DNA of 64,000 bases, taken from assembly GCA_016787705.1 (NCBI GenBank), contig JAEUTP010000014.1:62001-126000 (forward strand), read 5' to 3'. The notes under the pieces were generated by a model. It had not been told where the DNA came from. It saw only the letters and a program-made list of their open reading frames with translations, and made no database searches. The stretch comes from Bacteroidia bacterium (GTDB taxonomy: Bacteria; Bacteroidota; Bacteroidia; B-17B0; Aurantibacillaceae). Made by a program: the position numbers and the translations under genes. This document shows positions 1 through 11,400 of the stretch, one piece after another (within the stretch, counting starts at the first letter, position 1; each line of letters begins with the position of its first letter).

Positions 1-2240
1 TTAGTGTTAGATACCTCAATAAAATAAATACCATCAGGCCTGTTGCTCAGGTCAATGTTTATCATATTGTTGGTAACGTTCTCAAGTTTGTTTGTTGAGA
101 TCAATTGGCCAAGAGGGTTAATGATGGTTACATTAACATTTTCCTGTTTGGGTAAAGTAAATATTAAATTCACTAAACCACTGCTGGGGTTTGGCATTAC
201 TGTAATGTTAGAGTTAAATACAGTAGTATTTTCCTGGATTCCAACAACCGGTCTGCAGGTAATTTGAGGTAAAATAGCTAATTGTATTTTTGCATTTCTA
301 CCATAACGCATAGTTCTCCAATTATTGCTGAATTGTAGTACCCAACTGCTTGAATCGTTTGCTGAGTGAGTTTTTGTATTGCTAAAAATCCTGATCGAGT
401 CAGCTGGTGTACCGTAAGGAGTTTGCACAGAGGCAAAGAATCCACTTGCAGGTATTTGCAATGGCACAGGCAGATCAAATTTGTGAGGTATGATTTTTGT
501 TGTAGTAAATGTATAAGTTGGCGAACCACAATATTTAATAGTAACTGTTTTGGTTGTATTTGCCATTATTTTACCAAGACTATCTGCTTTTTGACCAATA
601 AGGGATGTTGAACCAGGACCTGTAGAAGGCGTGCCACCATATAGTTTACAAACTATTTGGGTTCCTAAAGCGCCTTTGGTTCCTAAACTATCAAATAAAA
701 CAATTACACTGTTAACCTGTGGTAAAGGTGTATCGCTATAGGTAGTTCCCGGAAAGTATTGGGCAAATTCTTTGTCCTTATAGCAGTTTGTTCCCGTTAA
801 GAAGCCTGCATAGCCGGATTGGCAACCTAGTACAAGTGAGCTTGTTGGAGCAGCATAACGTGTTAATGTATCTGTAATATCTATCATACATAATGTATCA
901 ATACAAACTGCCGGTTTTGGGCAAACAGAAAGCGGGCCTACCTGCATTGAATAAGTAGATGTATTTACTGTGTTTGTAGCGGTTAAATAAAGGGTATAAA
1001 CGCCTGCGTTGCCAAAAGTAATAGCGGGTGATGCTACGTTAGGATTTGGCGCAAAAGTAACCGAGGTGGGAGAAGCACTCCACGCAAAAGTTGGAGTTGG
1101 GCCGCCAGTTGAAGTATTATTTGGTGTGATTGGTAAGCCATAGCAAGGATTATCAAGTGAAAAATTTGCAACTGCCGGACCCGGAGTTGGAGGAGTAGTA
1201 GTACATAAACCATGAGTACCTAATAAATTTCTAAATGTACCCTGACTCATACACGTTTGCATACGTGCTTTTTGATCGTTGGTAAACATATACATACAAG
1301 GATCATCTGAATAATCCATAAAATTCATAGTCATTTCACCGTTAGGACTTGAACCCGCACCACATTGATTAACACCGAACGGATGGGTTTTGCAACCAAA
1401 GTTAGATGTTTTTGCGGTGGGTGTATCGTTACAAAAATCGGTTAAGCAGTTTCCATCACCCCAAACGTGGCGTAATCCAAGCCAATGACCTAATTCGTGT
1501 GTAGTCGTGCGACCTAAATGATAAGGTGCAGAGCCGGCTGCGGAGCCAATACTGCCAAAATAGTTATGCCCCATTACAACCCCGTCTGTAGTAGCAGTTC
1601 CTCCACCTGTTACTCCAGGTAATGTTGTGCCTGCCGGAAATGTAGCATAACCAAGTAAACCATTCTGTAATTTACAAACCCACATATTGCAATATTTTGT
1701 AGGGTCCCAAATTGTTGCCGGTTTAATGTTATTGTTTATTGTTCCGGTTGGAAAGCCACTAGCGGGTACTGATGTAACACCGGTAATAGATGTTGCTAAT
1801 ACGCGATCAATACCTGGCTCTGCCATTGTACCACCTGTTGGATTAGTTACAGCTAAACACCATGTTATGCCCGTATTGGCAATTACGGGTTGAAAAACAG
1901 AAGGACAACTGGTAACAAATGTTCCGGTTCCTGCAAAATCAGCATTTAAAATAGCGATCTGATCCTGCACTTGTGCCTGTGAAATATTATCACCAACACC
2001 AACAGCGCCACCCGAATGTATAACGTGAACCACTACCGGAATAACATAATTTGGCATTTGTAATTTATTTGAAACAAGGTGCTGTTTGTATTCTTCAACT
2101 TTTTTATTGAACCATTCATCCCACTGTTGAGAAGGAGTTTCGGTACCACAACGTTGGAGTGTTGTAGCGTTTTTTTCGTTTTGAGCAGTTAAACAAAAGC
2201 TGAAAAACGCTAAACCAGATATAAGTAATTTTTTGATCAT
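1..2240 (-). CDS. Secreted M43-family zinc metalloprotease with T9SS type A sorting domain (3' end cut by window edge)
   Basis: The reading frame starts at an ATG (2238-2240) and stays open to position 1. The product begins with a signal peptide (MIKKLLISGLAFFSFCLTAQ). A pappalysin/cytophagalysin-type (M43) catalytic domain follows, with HELGHWLGLRH near residues 245-257 (HExxHxxGxxH, three zinc ligands plus the catalytic Glu) and a downstream Met-turn-like MNFMDYSDD. PKD/Ig-like repeats occupy the middle. The last visible residues (NRPDGIYFIEVSNT) are the beginning of the final strand of a T9SS type A sorting domain, so probably only some 10-20 residues are missing. It is likely exported by Sec and then T9SS to digest extracellular protein; the substrate is unknown. 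The gene stands alone behind its own promoter. Confidence 0.9.
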   Translation of the reverse strand, partial: MIKKLLISGLAFFSFCLTAQNEKNATTLQRCGTETPSQQWDEWFNKKVEEYKQHLVSNKLQMPNYVIPVVVHVIHSGGAVGVGDNISQAQVQDQIAILNADFAGTGTFVTSCPSVFQPVIANTGITWCLAVTNPTGGTMAEPGIDRVLATSITGVTSVPASGFPTGTINNNIKPATIWDPTKYCNMWVCKLQNGLLGYATFPAGTTLPGVTGGGTATTDGVVMGHNYFGSIGSAAGSAPYHLGRTTTHELGHWLGLRHVWGDGNCLTDFCNDTPTAKTSNFGCKTHPFGVNQCGAGSSPNGEMTMNFMDYSDDPCMYMFTNDQKARMQTCMSQGTFRNLLGTHGLCTTTPPTPGPAVANFSLDNPCYGLPITPNNTSTGGPTPTFAWSASPTSVTFAPNPNVASPAITFGNAGVYTLYLTATNTVNTSTYSMQVGPLSVCPKPAVCIDTLCMIDITDTLTRYAAPTSSLVLGCQSGYAGFLTGTNCYKDKEFAQYFPGTTYSDTPLPQVNSVIVLFDSLGTKGALGTQIVCKLYGGTPSTGPGSTSLIGQKADSLGKIMANTTKTVTIKYCGSPTYTFTTTKIIPHKFDLPVPLQIPASGFFASVQTPYGTPADSIRIFSNTKTHSANDSSSWVLQFSNNWRTMRYGRNAKIQLAILPQITCRPVVGIQENTTVFNSNITVMPNPSSGLVNLIFTLPKQENVNVTIINPLGQLISTNKLENVTNNMINIDLSNRPDGIYFIEVSNT

Positions 2241-2260
2241 GTGATTTTTATTTAGTTCGA

Positions 2261-2291
2261 TAAATTTATGAAAAAGCAATTGTCCCGCAAA
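2261..2291 (-). promoter_or_regulatory. Bacteroidota-type promoter of the M43 protease gene
   Basis: Read on the minus strand, TTTG (2288-2291) is followed 19 bases later by TAAATTTA (2261-2268), close to the Bacteroidota -33 TTTG / -7 TAnnTTTG pattern. It lies about 20 bases before the ATG. Confidence 0.5.
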
Positions 2292-2423
2292 TTTTTTTAC
2301 TCAGCCAAAAACACTTTTAACTCATTTGGCTTCTAAATATTTAGATTTTTTTGTACAGTCAAATTTGTTGCGTAAATGTTAAAAACACTATTTCAAAATA
2401 ACAAATGCTTAACCTTAAATAAA

Positions 2424-4862
2424 TTATACTTTGTTTAAGCGGGCAAATTTTAAAAGCAAATTTTTAGATCCTTCTTTCTCAAACTGAATTGTGGCCTTTG
2501 TTTCAGGCCATGCCCCCTCTAATAAAACCACCTGGCCTTTTCCAAATTTTTCATGTAAAACAATATCCCCCTGTTGTAATGAACGGTTTAATTCAAGATT
2601 AACCGGGGTAGAAGTAGAGCTGCCAAATTTTGCATTAATACTTATTGTTTTTTTTGCCGGAGGATTAAAATTTAAAGTAGATCCTTGTTTAGATGGCGAA
2701 TTAAAATTTTTATTTTTTCCAAAACCAATTTCCTTCTTTGTTCCGTCACTATAATCACCTCTAAATTTATCAAATGTCTTATCACCAAAGGGATTAATGG
2801 GTTCTTCCTCAGGATAATCTAAATATTTGCTGTCTATCTCATCAATAAAACGGCTTGGCTCGCAATACAAAACATTACCATATCGGTAACGCATAGTTGC
2901 AAAGCTAAGTGTGGCTTGCTTTTCGGCGCGTGTTATTGCAACGTAAAACAAACGCCTTTCTTCTTCAAGATCACTTCTGCTATTTAAAGATAGTTGGGAT
3001 GGAAATAAATTTTCTTCTAAGCCAACAACATAAACATACTTAAACTCCAATCCTTTAGCTGCGTGAATAGTCATCATGGTTACTTTATCAGAATTCTTTT
3101 CATCATCTTTATCTGTGTCTTTATCCGTCATCAGGGTTATCTCCTGCATAAATTCATCTAAAGTTTTTATGGCATTATCTGAGGCTTCCGCAAATAAATT
3201 TGTTTCATCTTTTTGCAATGATGATTTTATAACATCGTTCAATTCTTCTTCCTGTGGCGTGCGAGGCTGTTCAACAAAATCTTTTATACCATTTAGTAAT
3301 TCCTGTATGTTTTCGTAGCGGCTAACTCCTTCAGGTGTTTTATCGGTATATAATTCTTTAATGATACCGCTGTTCACTGCAATTTGATTTCCTAATTCAA
3401 ACGCATCTTTATAAGGCAATAGCAAACTGTAAGATTTTATCTGCGTTACAAAGTCATTTATTTTTCCGGCAATACCAGCATTAATGCCCATACCTGCATT
3501 AAAATCCTTTAAGTTGCTTATCACTGTCCACATGCTTATATCATGTTCTGCGGCAGCAACGGTTATTTTGTCAATTGTGCTTTGGCCGATGCCACGTGCG
3601 GGATAATTAATAACTCGTTTTAAGCTTTCGTCATCGTTATTATTTATTGCGAGACGATAATAGGCGAGGGTATCTTTAATTTCTTTGCGTTGATAAAAGC
3701 TTATACCTCCATAAATTTTGTAAGGCACATTTAATCTTCTTAATGCTTCTTCAAAAGCGCGTGATTGAGCATTGGTGCGATAAAGAATAGCAAAATCGCT
3801 ATTCATGGCTTTTTCGTTCATGCGTGTTTCAAATAATGAAGTAACTATTTTTTGTCCTTCTTCATTATCTGTACCGGCTTTTATTATTTTTATCTTGGTA
3901 CCGTCTTCATTATCGGTAAATACATTTTTTTTAAATTGTTCTTTATTGTTGGCAATAATATGATTGGCCGCACCAACTATTGTTTTCGTGCTTCGATAGT
4001 TTTGCTCAAGCTTAAATGTTTTAAGATCTGGATAATCTTTTTCGAAATTTAAAATATTTTGAATATTGGCTCCTCTAAAGGCATAAATACTTTGCGCATC
4101 ATCACCTACAACACTTATATTCTCAAACTTTGCCGCCAATTGTTTAATAATTACATATTGAGAAAAATTGGTATCCTGATACTCATCTACCAAAATGTAT
4201 TTAAATTTATTTTGATATTTATCTAACACTGCCGGAAAATCTCTTAGCAGAACATTGGTTTGATATAAAAGATCATCAAAATCCATTGCACCTGCTTTAA
4301 AATTTCGTTTTTGGTAATTAAGGTAAACCTGCCCAAGCATGGGTTTTCGGCTTGCCTGATCTTCGGCCTGTGTAATAGGATTATTTAAATAAGCGGCGGC
4401 AGAAATTAATTTATTTTTCGCATCGCTTATTCTGTTAAGTACCATAGATGGTTTGTAAACTTTATCATCAAGGTTCATTTGTTTTAGTATATCCTTGATC
4501 ACACTTTTACTATCATCAGTGTCGTAAATTGTAAAGTTATTTGGGTAACCTATTTTTTCTGCCTCAATACGTAATATTTTTGCAAATATGCTGTGAAAGG
4601 TTCCCATCCAAAGATTTTTTGCTTCTTTTTCACCAACAATTTTGGCAATACGCGCCTTCATTTCGCGCGCGGCTTTATTGGTAAAAGTAAGTGCAAGAAT
4701 GTTAAAAGAATCAACACCTTTTTCCATTAAGTGAGCAATACGATATGTTAAAACTCTTGTTTTTCCTGAGCCAGCGCCGGCAATGATCATTACAGGCCCT
4801 TCTGTTGCTATGGTTGCGGCACGTTGAGCAGGGTTAAGTTCGTCAAGGTAATAGTGGTCCAT
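2424..4862 (-). CDS. pcrA: UvrD/PcrA-type ATP-dependent DNA helicase
   Basis: An 812-residue superfamily 1A 3'-5' helicase, acting in nucleotide-excision and replication-associated repair. All core motifs are visible: Walker A AGAGSGKT (28-35), Walker B/motif II VDEYQDTN, the motif III region VVGDDAQSIYAFRGA, motif IV LEQNYRS, motif V TIHAAKGLEF and motif VI VAITRA. The C-terminal tail ends in a small Tudor-like segment (LQQGDIVLHEKFGKGQV), typical of PcrA/UvrD. Length is normal for the family. The ATG at 4862 directly precedes the conserved LNPAQRAA start of the domain. It is monocistronic, with converging or diverging neighbours on both sides. PcrA versus UvrD naming cannot be settled from sequence alone. 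Confidence 0.95.
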   Translation of the reverse strand: MDHYYLDELNPAQRAATIATEGPVMIIAGAGSGKTRVLTYRIAHLMEKGVDSFNILALTFTNKAAREMKARIAKIVGEKEAKNLWMGTFHSIFAKILRIEAEKIGYPNNFTIYDTDDSKSVIKDILKQMNLDDKVYKPSMVLNRISDAKNKLISAAAYLNNPITQAEDQASRKPMLGQVYLNYQKRNFKAGAMDFDDLLYQTNVLLRDFPAVLDKYQNKFKYILVDEYQDTNFSQYVIIKQLAAKFENISVVGDDAQSIYAFRGANIQNILNFEKDYPDLKTFKLEQNYRSTKTIVGAANHIIANNKEQFKKNVFTDNEDGTKIKIIKAGTDNEEGQKIVTSLFETRMNEKAMNSDFAILYRTNAQSRAFEEALRRLNVPYKIYGGISFYQRKEIKDTLAYYRLAINNNDDESLKRVINYPARGIGQSTIDKITVAAAEHDISMWTVISNLKDFNAGMGINAGIAGKINDFVTQIKSYSLLLPYKDAFELGNQIAVNSGIIKELYTDKTPEGVSRYENIQELLNGIKDFVEQPRTPQEEELNDVIKSSLQKDETNLFAEASDNAIKTLDEFMQEITLMTDKDTDKDDEKNSDKVTMMTIHAAKGLEFKYVYVVGLEENLFPSQLSLNSRSDLEEERRLFYVAITRAEKQATLSFATMRYRYGNVLYCEPSRFIDEIDSKYLDYPEEEPINPFGDKTFDKFRGDYSDGTKKEIGFGKNKNFNSPSKQGSTLNFNPPAKKTISINAKFGSSTSTPVNLELNRSLQQGDIVLHEKFGKGQVVLLEGAWPETKATIQFEKEGSKNLLLKFARLNKV

Positions 4863-5034
4863 CTTGTAAAATTGATAAACTTTTTTTGTTGTTTCATCTT
4901 TGCTTTTCAGAAAGATTTAAACAATACAGTTTACTCACTAAATAGTTACTTTCAATAAATATACCTTAGAGTTTAAATTATATTAAAACTTTCCGCTTCA
5001 AATAGAGTTAATTTTAGTAAAACTTTTTATTGAA

Positions 5035-8000
5035 ATGAAAAACCACTTTTTATCTTTTGTTGTTTCGATTTTATTGAGTTGTACAGCTTTTAGTCAGGCG
5101 CCAACTTGTCCTAACAATCAGATCTATATCCACCAGGGTGCAAATGTTCAATTTCAAACTGTGCCATTGCCCGGACCAGCAGGCACTGCCATTACAGGTT
5201 TGCCGGCTGGTTCAGGTGGTTTAGCCGTTGGCCCTAATTTGGGTTTTCCGGCACCAAACCCTACTTATTGGACAACCTCAGGAAGCACCTATTGGTATTA
5301 TAACGGAGCAGGGTGGACAAATACCGGCCACAATACCGGAAACGGTGCGGCTGTAAATATTGGTTGTGGCGGTGGTTTTATGTATAATCTGGTAGGTGGT
5401 ACCGGGCAAATATACTCTTATAACGGCTCAGGTAATGGAACCCTGCTAGTAACTCTCGCCGGATTTTCGGGCGGAGGACCCTATGATGTTGTGTGTGATA
5501 TGGCAGGTAACTTTTTTATTTTAAAAAATACAGCACCTCAATCTTTAAGTATGTATGGGCCAAACGGTGTTTTAAAGTGCAGCTGGAACCTTGCAAGTAG
5601 CCCAATTAGTAGTGCAGGTGGTGGTTTTGCCATTGTTGGTGATAAGGTTTATTATCACAATGGTTCTTTTTACGCTGGCACCATAATTCCAGGAAATTCA
5701 ACGATCACATTTACCGCGCAGGCAGCCATTGCAAGCCCCAGCGATTTTGCAAGTTGCCCAATTCCAATTCCAACAGGTACAACAATAGCGCCAAATGGCG
5801 GAACCCTAAGTTGTACTGTTCCATCATTGCCTCTTGTAGCAATGATCATTCCGGGGGGTATTGGATTTCCTTCAAGCGCCGTTCCAGCTTCTTCTCTTGC
5901 TACTTGTAATTATACATGGAGTGGCCCGGGTATTATTGCGGGTCAATTCACGCCAACTATTACAGTTAATCAACCTGGTGTCTACAGTTGGACTACATGT
6001 ACGGGGGGGTGCCCAAGTTACTCAGTCACTAATTCTTTTACTGTTATTGGTCAGGGTGCGGTTATTACACCAACTATCACAGCACCATCATGTATGTCGG
6101 GCAACGCGGTATTATCGGTATCACCTAACAGCGCTACAAATACTATTTTGTGGTCGGGCCCGGGTATAGTTTCAGGGCAGGGAACGGCAACTATAAATAT
6201 TAATACCGCAGGGCTTTACTCTGTAAATATTACTATTCCAAATAGTGCCTGCGCAGGCACCGCTACAGTTAACGTTTTAGCAAACCCTACATTAAACATC
6301 GCATATAGCAGTCCTACTGTTTGTGCTCAGAATATTAATAATTCGCCAAACACCATCACGTTAACTCCTTCAGGCGCTACGAACTATACTTTATTAACGG
6401 GCCCTGGTTATTCTGCTAGTTCATCAACATTGGCACCAATGGTTTTAACATCAGCGGCACCATTCTCACAAAATGCGGTTGTTGCATCTAATACTTTAAT
6501 AGGTTCAAATGGTGTTTGTTCTGCAACTATAAATTCAAACTTCTCAATTTTACCAAATCCGGTTATCGCTGCGGCACCTGCTACAGCCAGCGTTTGTCAG
6601 GGAGGTAATTTTACTTTTAGCGCTAACGGCGCTGCAACTTATACATGGTCGCCATCAACAGGTTTAAATGCCACAACTGGGTCTTCTGTTATTGCCAATC
6701 CAACATTAACAACTATTTACTCTGTTATGGGATCAAGTGTTGGTTGTAATAGTGCAACACAAACCGTTACTTTAACAGTAATGCCAATTCCAACAGTTAA
6801 TATTTCTCCTGCTACACCAACTATTTGTTTTGGAGGATCAATTGGTTTAACGGCTAACAGTAATGCCAATACATTTAACTGGTCGCCGGGTACTGGTTTA
6901 AATACAACAACCGCAGCTAATGTTATTGCCGGACCAAGCGCTACACAAAATTATTCAGTGCTTGTTTCTTTAAATAGTTGTACAAATTCTGCGGTAGTGC
7001 AGGTTTCAGTTATTGTGTTGCCAAATTTATTAACTAATGTTTCTCAACCTGTTATTTGCAGTGGAGAAAAAACTAATATAAATGTTAATGGAGCAAATAG
7101 TTATGTATGGTCTCCTGCTACAGGATTAAACACAAGTGCAGGCTCATTTGTAGAAGCCTCTCCTGCTACAAGCACAAGCTATACTATTACAGGATTTAAT
7201 GGAGTTTGTACAGCTTCTGCAAGCGTATTTATTGAAATTGTTCCGTCACCAGCAATTGTTTTAAGTTCTCCGGGCGAACAGATCTGTGAAGGTAAATCTG
7301 CAGCCATTACTGTTAATGGCGCATCTAATTATACATGGTCGCCTTCTACAGCGCTATCCACCACAACGGGTTCGTTTGTTGTAGCAACACCGTTATCAAC
7401 TACTAATTACACAGTTGTTGGTTATAATCAAAGCGGCACAGTTGTTTGTACTCAAAAAATGAGTTATTCTGTAATAGTCGTTCCAATGGCAGAAGCTAAT
7501 GTTTCGCCTAGCGTTGCTATTTGTGCAGGCGATAAAACAACCTTAACTGCCGGTGGAGGAAATACAATTGTGTGGACCCCTACAACAGGTTTAAATGTAG
7601 GAACAGGCGGTGGAGTTGTAGCTAGTCCTAATGTGTCAACTGAATACACGGTTGATGTTTCTCATTATGGTAACTGTAATGGCTACAATACTGTTTTTGT
7701 AAAAGTCAACCCGGTTCCCTCAGTTACTGCCGGACGCGATACAACTATTAATTTAGACCAACCAATGTTTTTAAGCGCCAATGGCACAGGTACAATGACA
7801 TGGGTAGATGGAGAAGAGATATCTTGCCGCGTTTGCCCTAACAGCCAGGTTTTTCCGAAGCGTAACAGTTGTTATACTATTGAAACGGTAAATGATTTTG
7901 GCTGCACGGCAAAAGATGAAATGTGTATTGAAGTTACTAAGGATTTTGGTATTTATGTTCCTAACGCCTTTACACCAAATGGTGATGGTTTAAATGATGA

Positions 8001-8217
8001 ATTTCTTGCTTCAGGATATAACATTACTGATTTTTCGATGGATATTTTTGATCGTTGGGGCGAAAAATTATTTACCTCTAAAGAACTAACAACAGGTTGG
8101 AAAGGTATATTTAAAGGTGTTGTTTGTGAAGTAGGTGTTTATGTTTACAAAATATCTTACAAAGGGTTAGATGGCAAAAAAGTGAATAAAACAGGTCATG
8201 TAACTTTGAACAAATAA
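5035..8217 (+). CDS. Large surface protein with Ig-like repeats and T9SS type B (gliding-motility) C-terminal domain
   Basis: A 1060-residue secreted protein. It has an N-terminal signal peptide (LSFVVSILLSCTAFSQ), a Gly/Asn-rich domain to about residue 245 with beta-propeller-like character, then many Ser/Thr/Asn-rich Ig-like repeats of roughly 75-85 residues. The repeats share motifs such as 'YTWSPSTGLN..TG..V.A.P' and 'ICxG'. The C-terminus holds the conserved YVPNAFTPNGDGLNDEF segment, then DRWGE and 'GVYVYKI.YKG.DGK', which marks a T9SS type B sorting domain of about 90 residues. The protein is expected at the cell surface as an adhesin or matrix component. The next gene is a paralogue that shares the repeats and the C-terminal half. 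Ligand unknown. Confidence 0.9.
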   Translation: MKNHFLSFVVSILLSCTAFSQAPTCPNNQIYIHQGANVQFQTVPLPGPAGTAITGLPAGSGGLAVGPNLGFPAPNPTYWTTSGSTYWYYNGAGWTNTGHNTGNGAAVNIGCGGGFMYNLVGGTGQIYSYNGSGNGTLLVTLAGFSGGGPYDVVCDMAGNFFILKNTAPQSLSMYGPNGVLKCSWNLASSPISSAGGGFAIVGDKVYYHNGSFYAGTIIPGNSTITFTAQAAIASPSDFASCPIPIPTGTTIAPNGGTLSCTVPSLPLVAMIIPGGIGFPSSAVPASSLATCNYTWSGPGIIAGQFTPTITVNQPGVYSWTTCTGGCPSYSVTNSFTVIGQGAVITPTITAPSCMSGNAVLSVSPNSATNTILWSGPGIVSGQGTATININTAGLYSVNITIPNSACAGTATVNVLANPTLNIAYSSPTVCAQNINNSPNTITLTPSGATNYTLLTGPGYSASSSTLAPMVLTSAAPFSQNAVVASNTLIGSNGVCSATINSNFSILPNPVIAAAPATASVCQGGNFTFSANGAATYTWSPSTGLNATTGSSVIANPTLTTIYSVMGSSVGCNSATQTVTLTVMPIPTVNISPATPTICFGGSIGLTANSNANTFNWSPGTGLNTTTAANVIAGPSATQNYSVLVSLNSCTNSAVVQVSVIVLPNLLTNVSQPVICSGEKTNINVNGANSYVWSPATGLNTSAGSFVEASPATSTSYTITGFNGVCTASASVFIEIVPSPAIVLSSPGEQICEGKSAAITVNGASNYTWSPSTALSTTTGSFVVATPLSTTNYTVVGYNQSGTVVCTQKMSYSVIVVPMAEANVSPSVAICAGDKTTLTAGGGNTIVWTPTTGLNVGTGGGVVASPNVSTEYTVDVSHYGNCNGYNTVFVKVNPVPSVTAGRDTTINLDQPMFLSANGTGTMTWVDGEEISCRVCPNSQVFPKRNSCYTIETVNDFGCTAKDEMCIEVTKDFGIYVPNAFTPNGDGLNDEFLASGYNITDFSMDIFDRWGEKLFTSKELTTGWKGIFKGVVCEVGVYVYKISYKGLDGKKVNKTGHVTLNK

Positions 8218-8233
8218 GTTCTTAAATTTTTAA

Positions 8234-8266
8234 AAAAAAGGCAGAAATACATCTGCCTTTTTTTTG
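8234..8266 (+). terminator. Intrinsic terminator after the first T9SS-B surface protein
   Basis: The stem AAGGCAGA / TCTGCCTT, with a short loop and then a long T-run, lies about 20 bases after the stop codon at 8217. Confidence 0.85.
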
Positions 8267-8377
8267 TTTTTTTTATAAAAACCAGCTAATCTAAAACCAT
8301 TTATAAACAAAGATTTTAACACCTTGCTTCACTCATCAAAGCTGGGGTTTTACTAAATAAAGACTCTGTTTTAAATT

Positions 8378-8414
8378 TTTGTGAAAAAAGCCCCCGAAAT
8401 TAGCTTTAAATTTG
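8378..8414 (+). promoter_or_regulatory. Candidate promoter of the second T9SS-B gene
   Basis: TAAATTTG (8407-8414) fits the TAnnTTTG -7 element and lies 19 bases before the ATG. A TTTG at 8378-8381 is 25 bases upstream of it, slightly farther than usual. The rest of the 216-base gap holds only the upstream terminator. Confidence 0.45.
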
Positions 8415-8433
8415 TAGCATAAATACTAATTTA

Positions 8434-11400
8434 ATGAAACTTACAAAAAGAATAGCTATAATACTTATCACCTTATTTAGTGTTTTAGTGGTAAATTCTC
8501 AAAACAACTGTCCTAGTTTAGGTCCCGACCAGAATTTACCTTGTGGTGTAACTCAAACTGTATTAACAGCAAATCTTACAACTTGTAACCCATCTACAAT
8601 TACTGCTAATCAAACTACCAGCTATAGCGTTGCAAATATTCCATTTGCACCGTATCCTAATACTGGTACCATTATTAATTTAACTGACGATTCTCAAACA
8701 GGTGCTTTACCAATTGGTTTCACATTTTGTTTTTTTGGTAATACCTATACTCAATTCTATATTGGTTCTAATGGTTGGATCTCTTTTACCGCAGGACAAC
8801 CCGTAACTTTTGCGTCTGCATCTATTCCAAGCACTGCGGGAAGCGTTCCAAAAAATTGCATTATGGGGCCATGGCAGGATTGGCATCCGGGTATTGGTGC
8901 AGGTAACTATATCCGTTATCAAACACAAGGTACGGCACCCTGCAGAAGGTTAGTTGTAAGCTGGACTAATATCCCTATGTATTCTTGTACTTCTACTTTA
9001 GGAACCTTTCAGATAGTAATTTACGAAGGAACAAATCTTATCGAAAATCACATCACAACAAAAAATAATTGTGTTTCATGGTCGGGTGGCACAGCCGTAC
9101 AAGGTATACATAATCTGGCAGGAACCATAGGTGTGACTGTTCCGGGAAGAAATTCAACTCAATGGACAACTTCAAACAACTCTCACCGCTGGTCACCTTC
9201 AGGTGCTCCGGTAATTCCAACACTAACTTGGTTTGCGGTTGGTAACCCTGTTCCACTTGGAACAGGCCCAACACTTACTGTTACGCCTCCAGTTGGAGGT
9301 CAGTTATATACTTGTCATAATGTTTATCCGGCTTGTTATGCAGGTTTTGATGGCTGCATTCCAAGTGTAGGAAATTCACCTGATACTGTTTTAGTAGTTC
9401 CGGGTTTAGCAGCTATTACACCAACCATTACAGCTCCAACATGTATCAATGGTCCTACACAAATTTCAGTTGCACCAAATTCAGCAACAAATAATATTCA
9501 ATGGACGGGCCCTGGTATTGTTGGTTCTGCAACAACGCCAACAATTACCGTAAATGCTACAGGTGTATATTCTGTTTACATAAGTAACACAGTTAATATT
9601 TGCGCCGGCTCGGCAAGTGTTTTGGTATCACAAACACCAACGCTAAGTATTGCGCCTTCAACAAATACCATATGCTCATTTAACTTCAATGGATCATTAA
9701 ATTCGGTTAGCTTAACTGCCATGGGGGCAACTAATTATACATGGTCAGGCATGTCAGGACTAAGCAATACTGCGGGGTCATCTAACGCACCTTCTATTTC
9801 ATTTACGCCTACAGCAGGTTTTATAACTGGTTCTGTTACGCTTGTCGGTATAAATGGGCCATGTTCCAATACAACATCATTTAGCATTCCAATTTATACT
9901 AATCCAATTGTATCGGTTACTAGTGCCAGTGTTTGCCAGGGTTTTGGAACCAGTTTGGTTGCCAGTGGTGCAACTAGTTATAACTGGGCCCCTTCGGCAG
10001 GATTAAATTCAACAAGCTCTGCAACTGTTATGGCTAACCCAAATGTAACAACCTCTTATGGTGTTATAGGCAGCAACTTAGGGTGCAATAGTCAAACAAT
10101 GGGTTCTACATTAACAGTAGTTCCAAATCCTACTATTACTATTGGACCTTTAACTAATACAATTTGTGTTGGCGGTAATATTAATTTAACTGCAAATGGG
10201 GCAACCAGTTACAGCTGGTCGCCAAACACAGGCTTAAATGTAACAACCGGTGCTAACGTAAATGCTAGTCCGGGCACAAATACAACCTACACAGTTCTTG
10301 GCTCACAAAACTCATGTACTTCAACAGCTGTTTACCAGGTATCGGTAATAGTGGTTCCTAATTTATTAATGAACGTTGCGCAACCTATTATTTGTAACGG
10401 TGAAAAAACCAATATTAATGCAAATGGCGCAAGTGGTTACAATTGGTCGCCTGCGACAGGTTTAAATACTACATCGGGTTCTTTAGTTCAAGCATCACCA
10501 TCTTCAAGTACCAACTATACCATTACAGGTTTTAATGGTGTTTGTACTGCGTCGGCCAGCGTTTTTGTGGAAGTTGTTCCTTCTCCGGCATTAGTATTAA
10601 GTGCCCCCGGGTCACAGATATGTTATGGAGCTTCAACAGGTATAACTGTAAGTGGCGCCTCTAATTTTACATGGTCTCCTTCTATAGGTTTGTCTTCTAC
10701 AACAGCTTCAAATATAGTAGCTTCACCACTTACTACTACAAATTATACTGTAGTTGGTTACAATCAAAGTGGAACAGTTGTTTGTACTCAAAAAATGAGT
10801 TACTCTGTAATTATAGTGCCATTGGCAGAACCAAAAGTTTCCCCAAACTCAGTTATATGTGCAGGTGATAAAACCTTGCTAACTGCAAGCGGTGGCGATA
10901 CTTATGCGTGGACACCTACAGTTGGTTTAAATGTAGGTTCAGGCGGAGGTGTTGTTGCAAGCCCTTCTGTATCTACAATGTATACCGTTGATGTTTCTTA
11001 CCAGGGATCTTGCGGTTCGTTTACTACAGTATTTGTTCAGGTAAATCCTAACCCTGTAGTTACTGCGGGCAGAGATACTTCGTATAATCATGAAGATGCA
11101 ATGTTTATTAATGCTACTGGTACAGGTACTTTGTCTTGGATAGTTGGTGAAGAGATATCTTGCCGTGATTGCCCTAATAGCCAGATCTTTCCTAAAAACA
11201 GTGGATGTTATGTGGTAGAAACTGTTAACGAATTTGGTTGTAAAGCTAAAGATGAAATGTGTGTTGAAGTAAAAAAAGAATTTAGTATTTACGTTCCAAA
11301 TGCCTTCACTCCAAATGGCGATGGTATTAATGATGAGTTTTTAGCTTTTGGTTATAATATTACCGATTTTACAATGGAAATATTTGACCGTTGGGGCGAG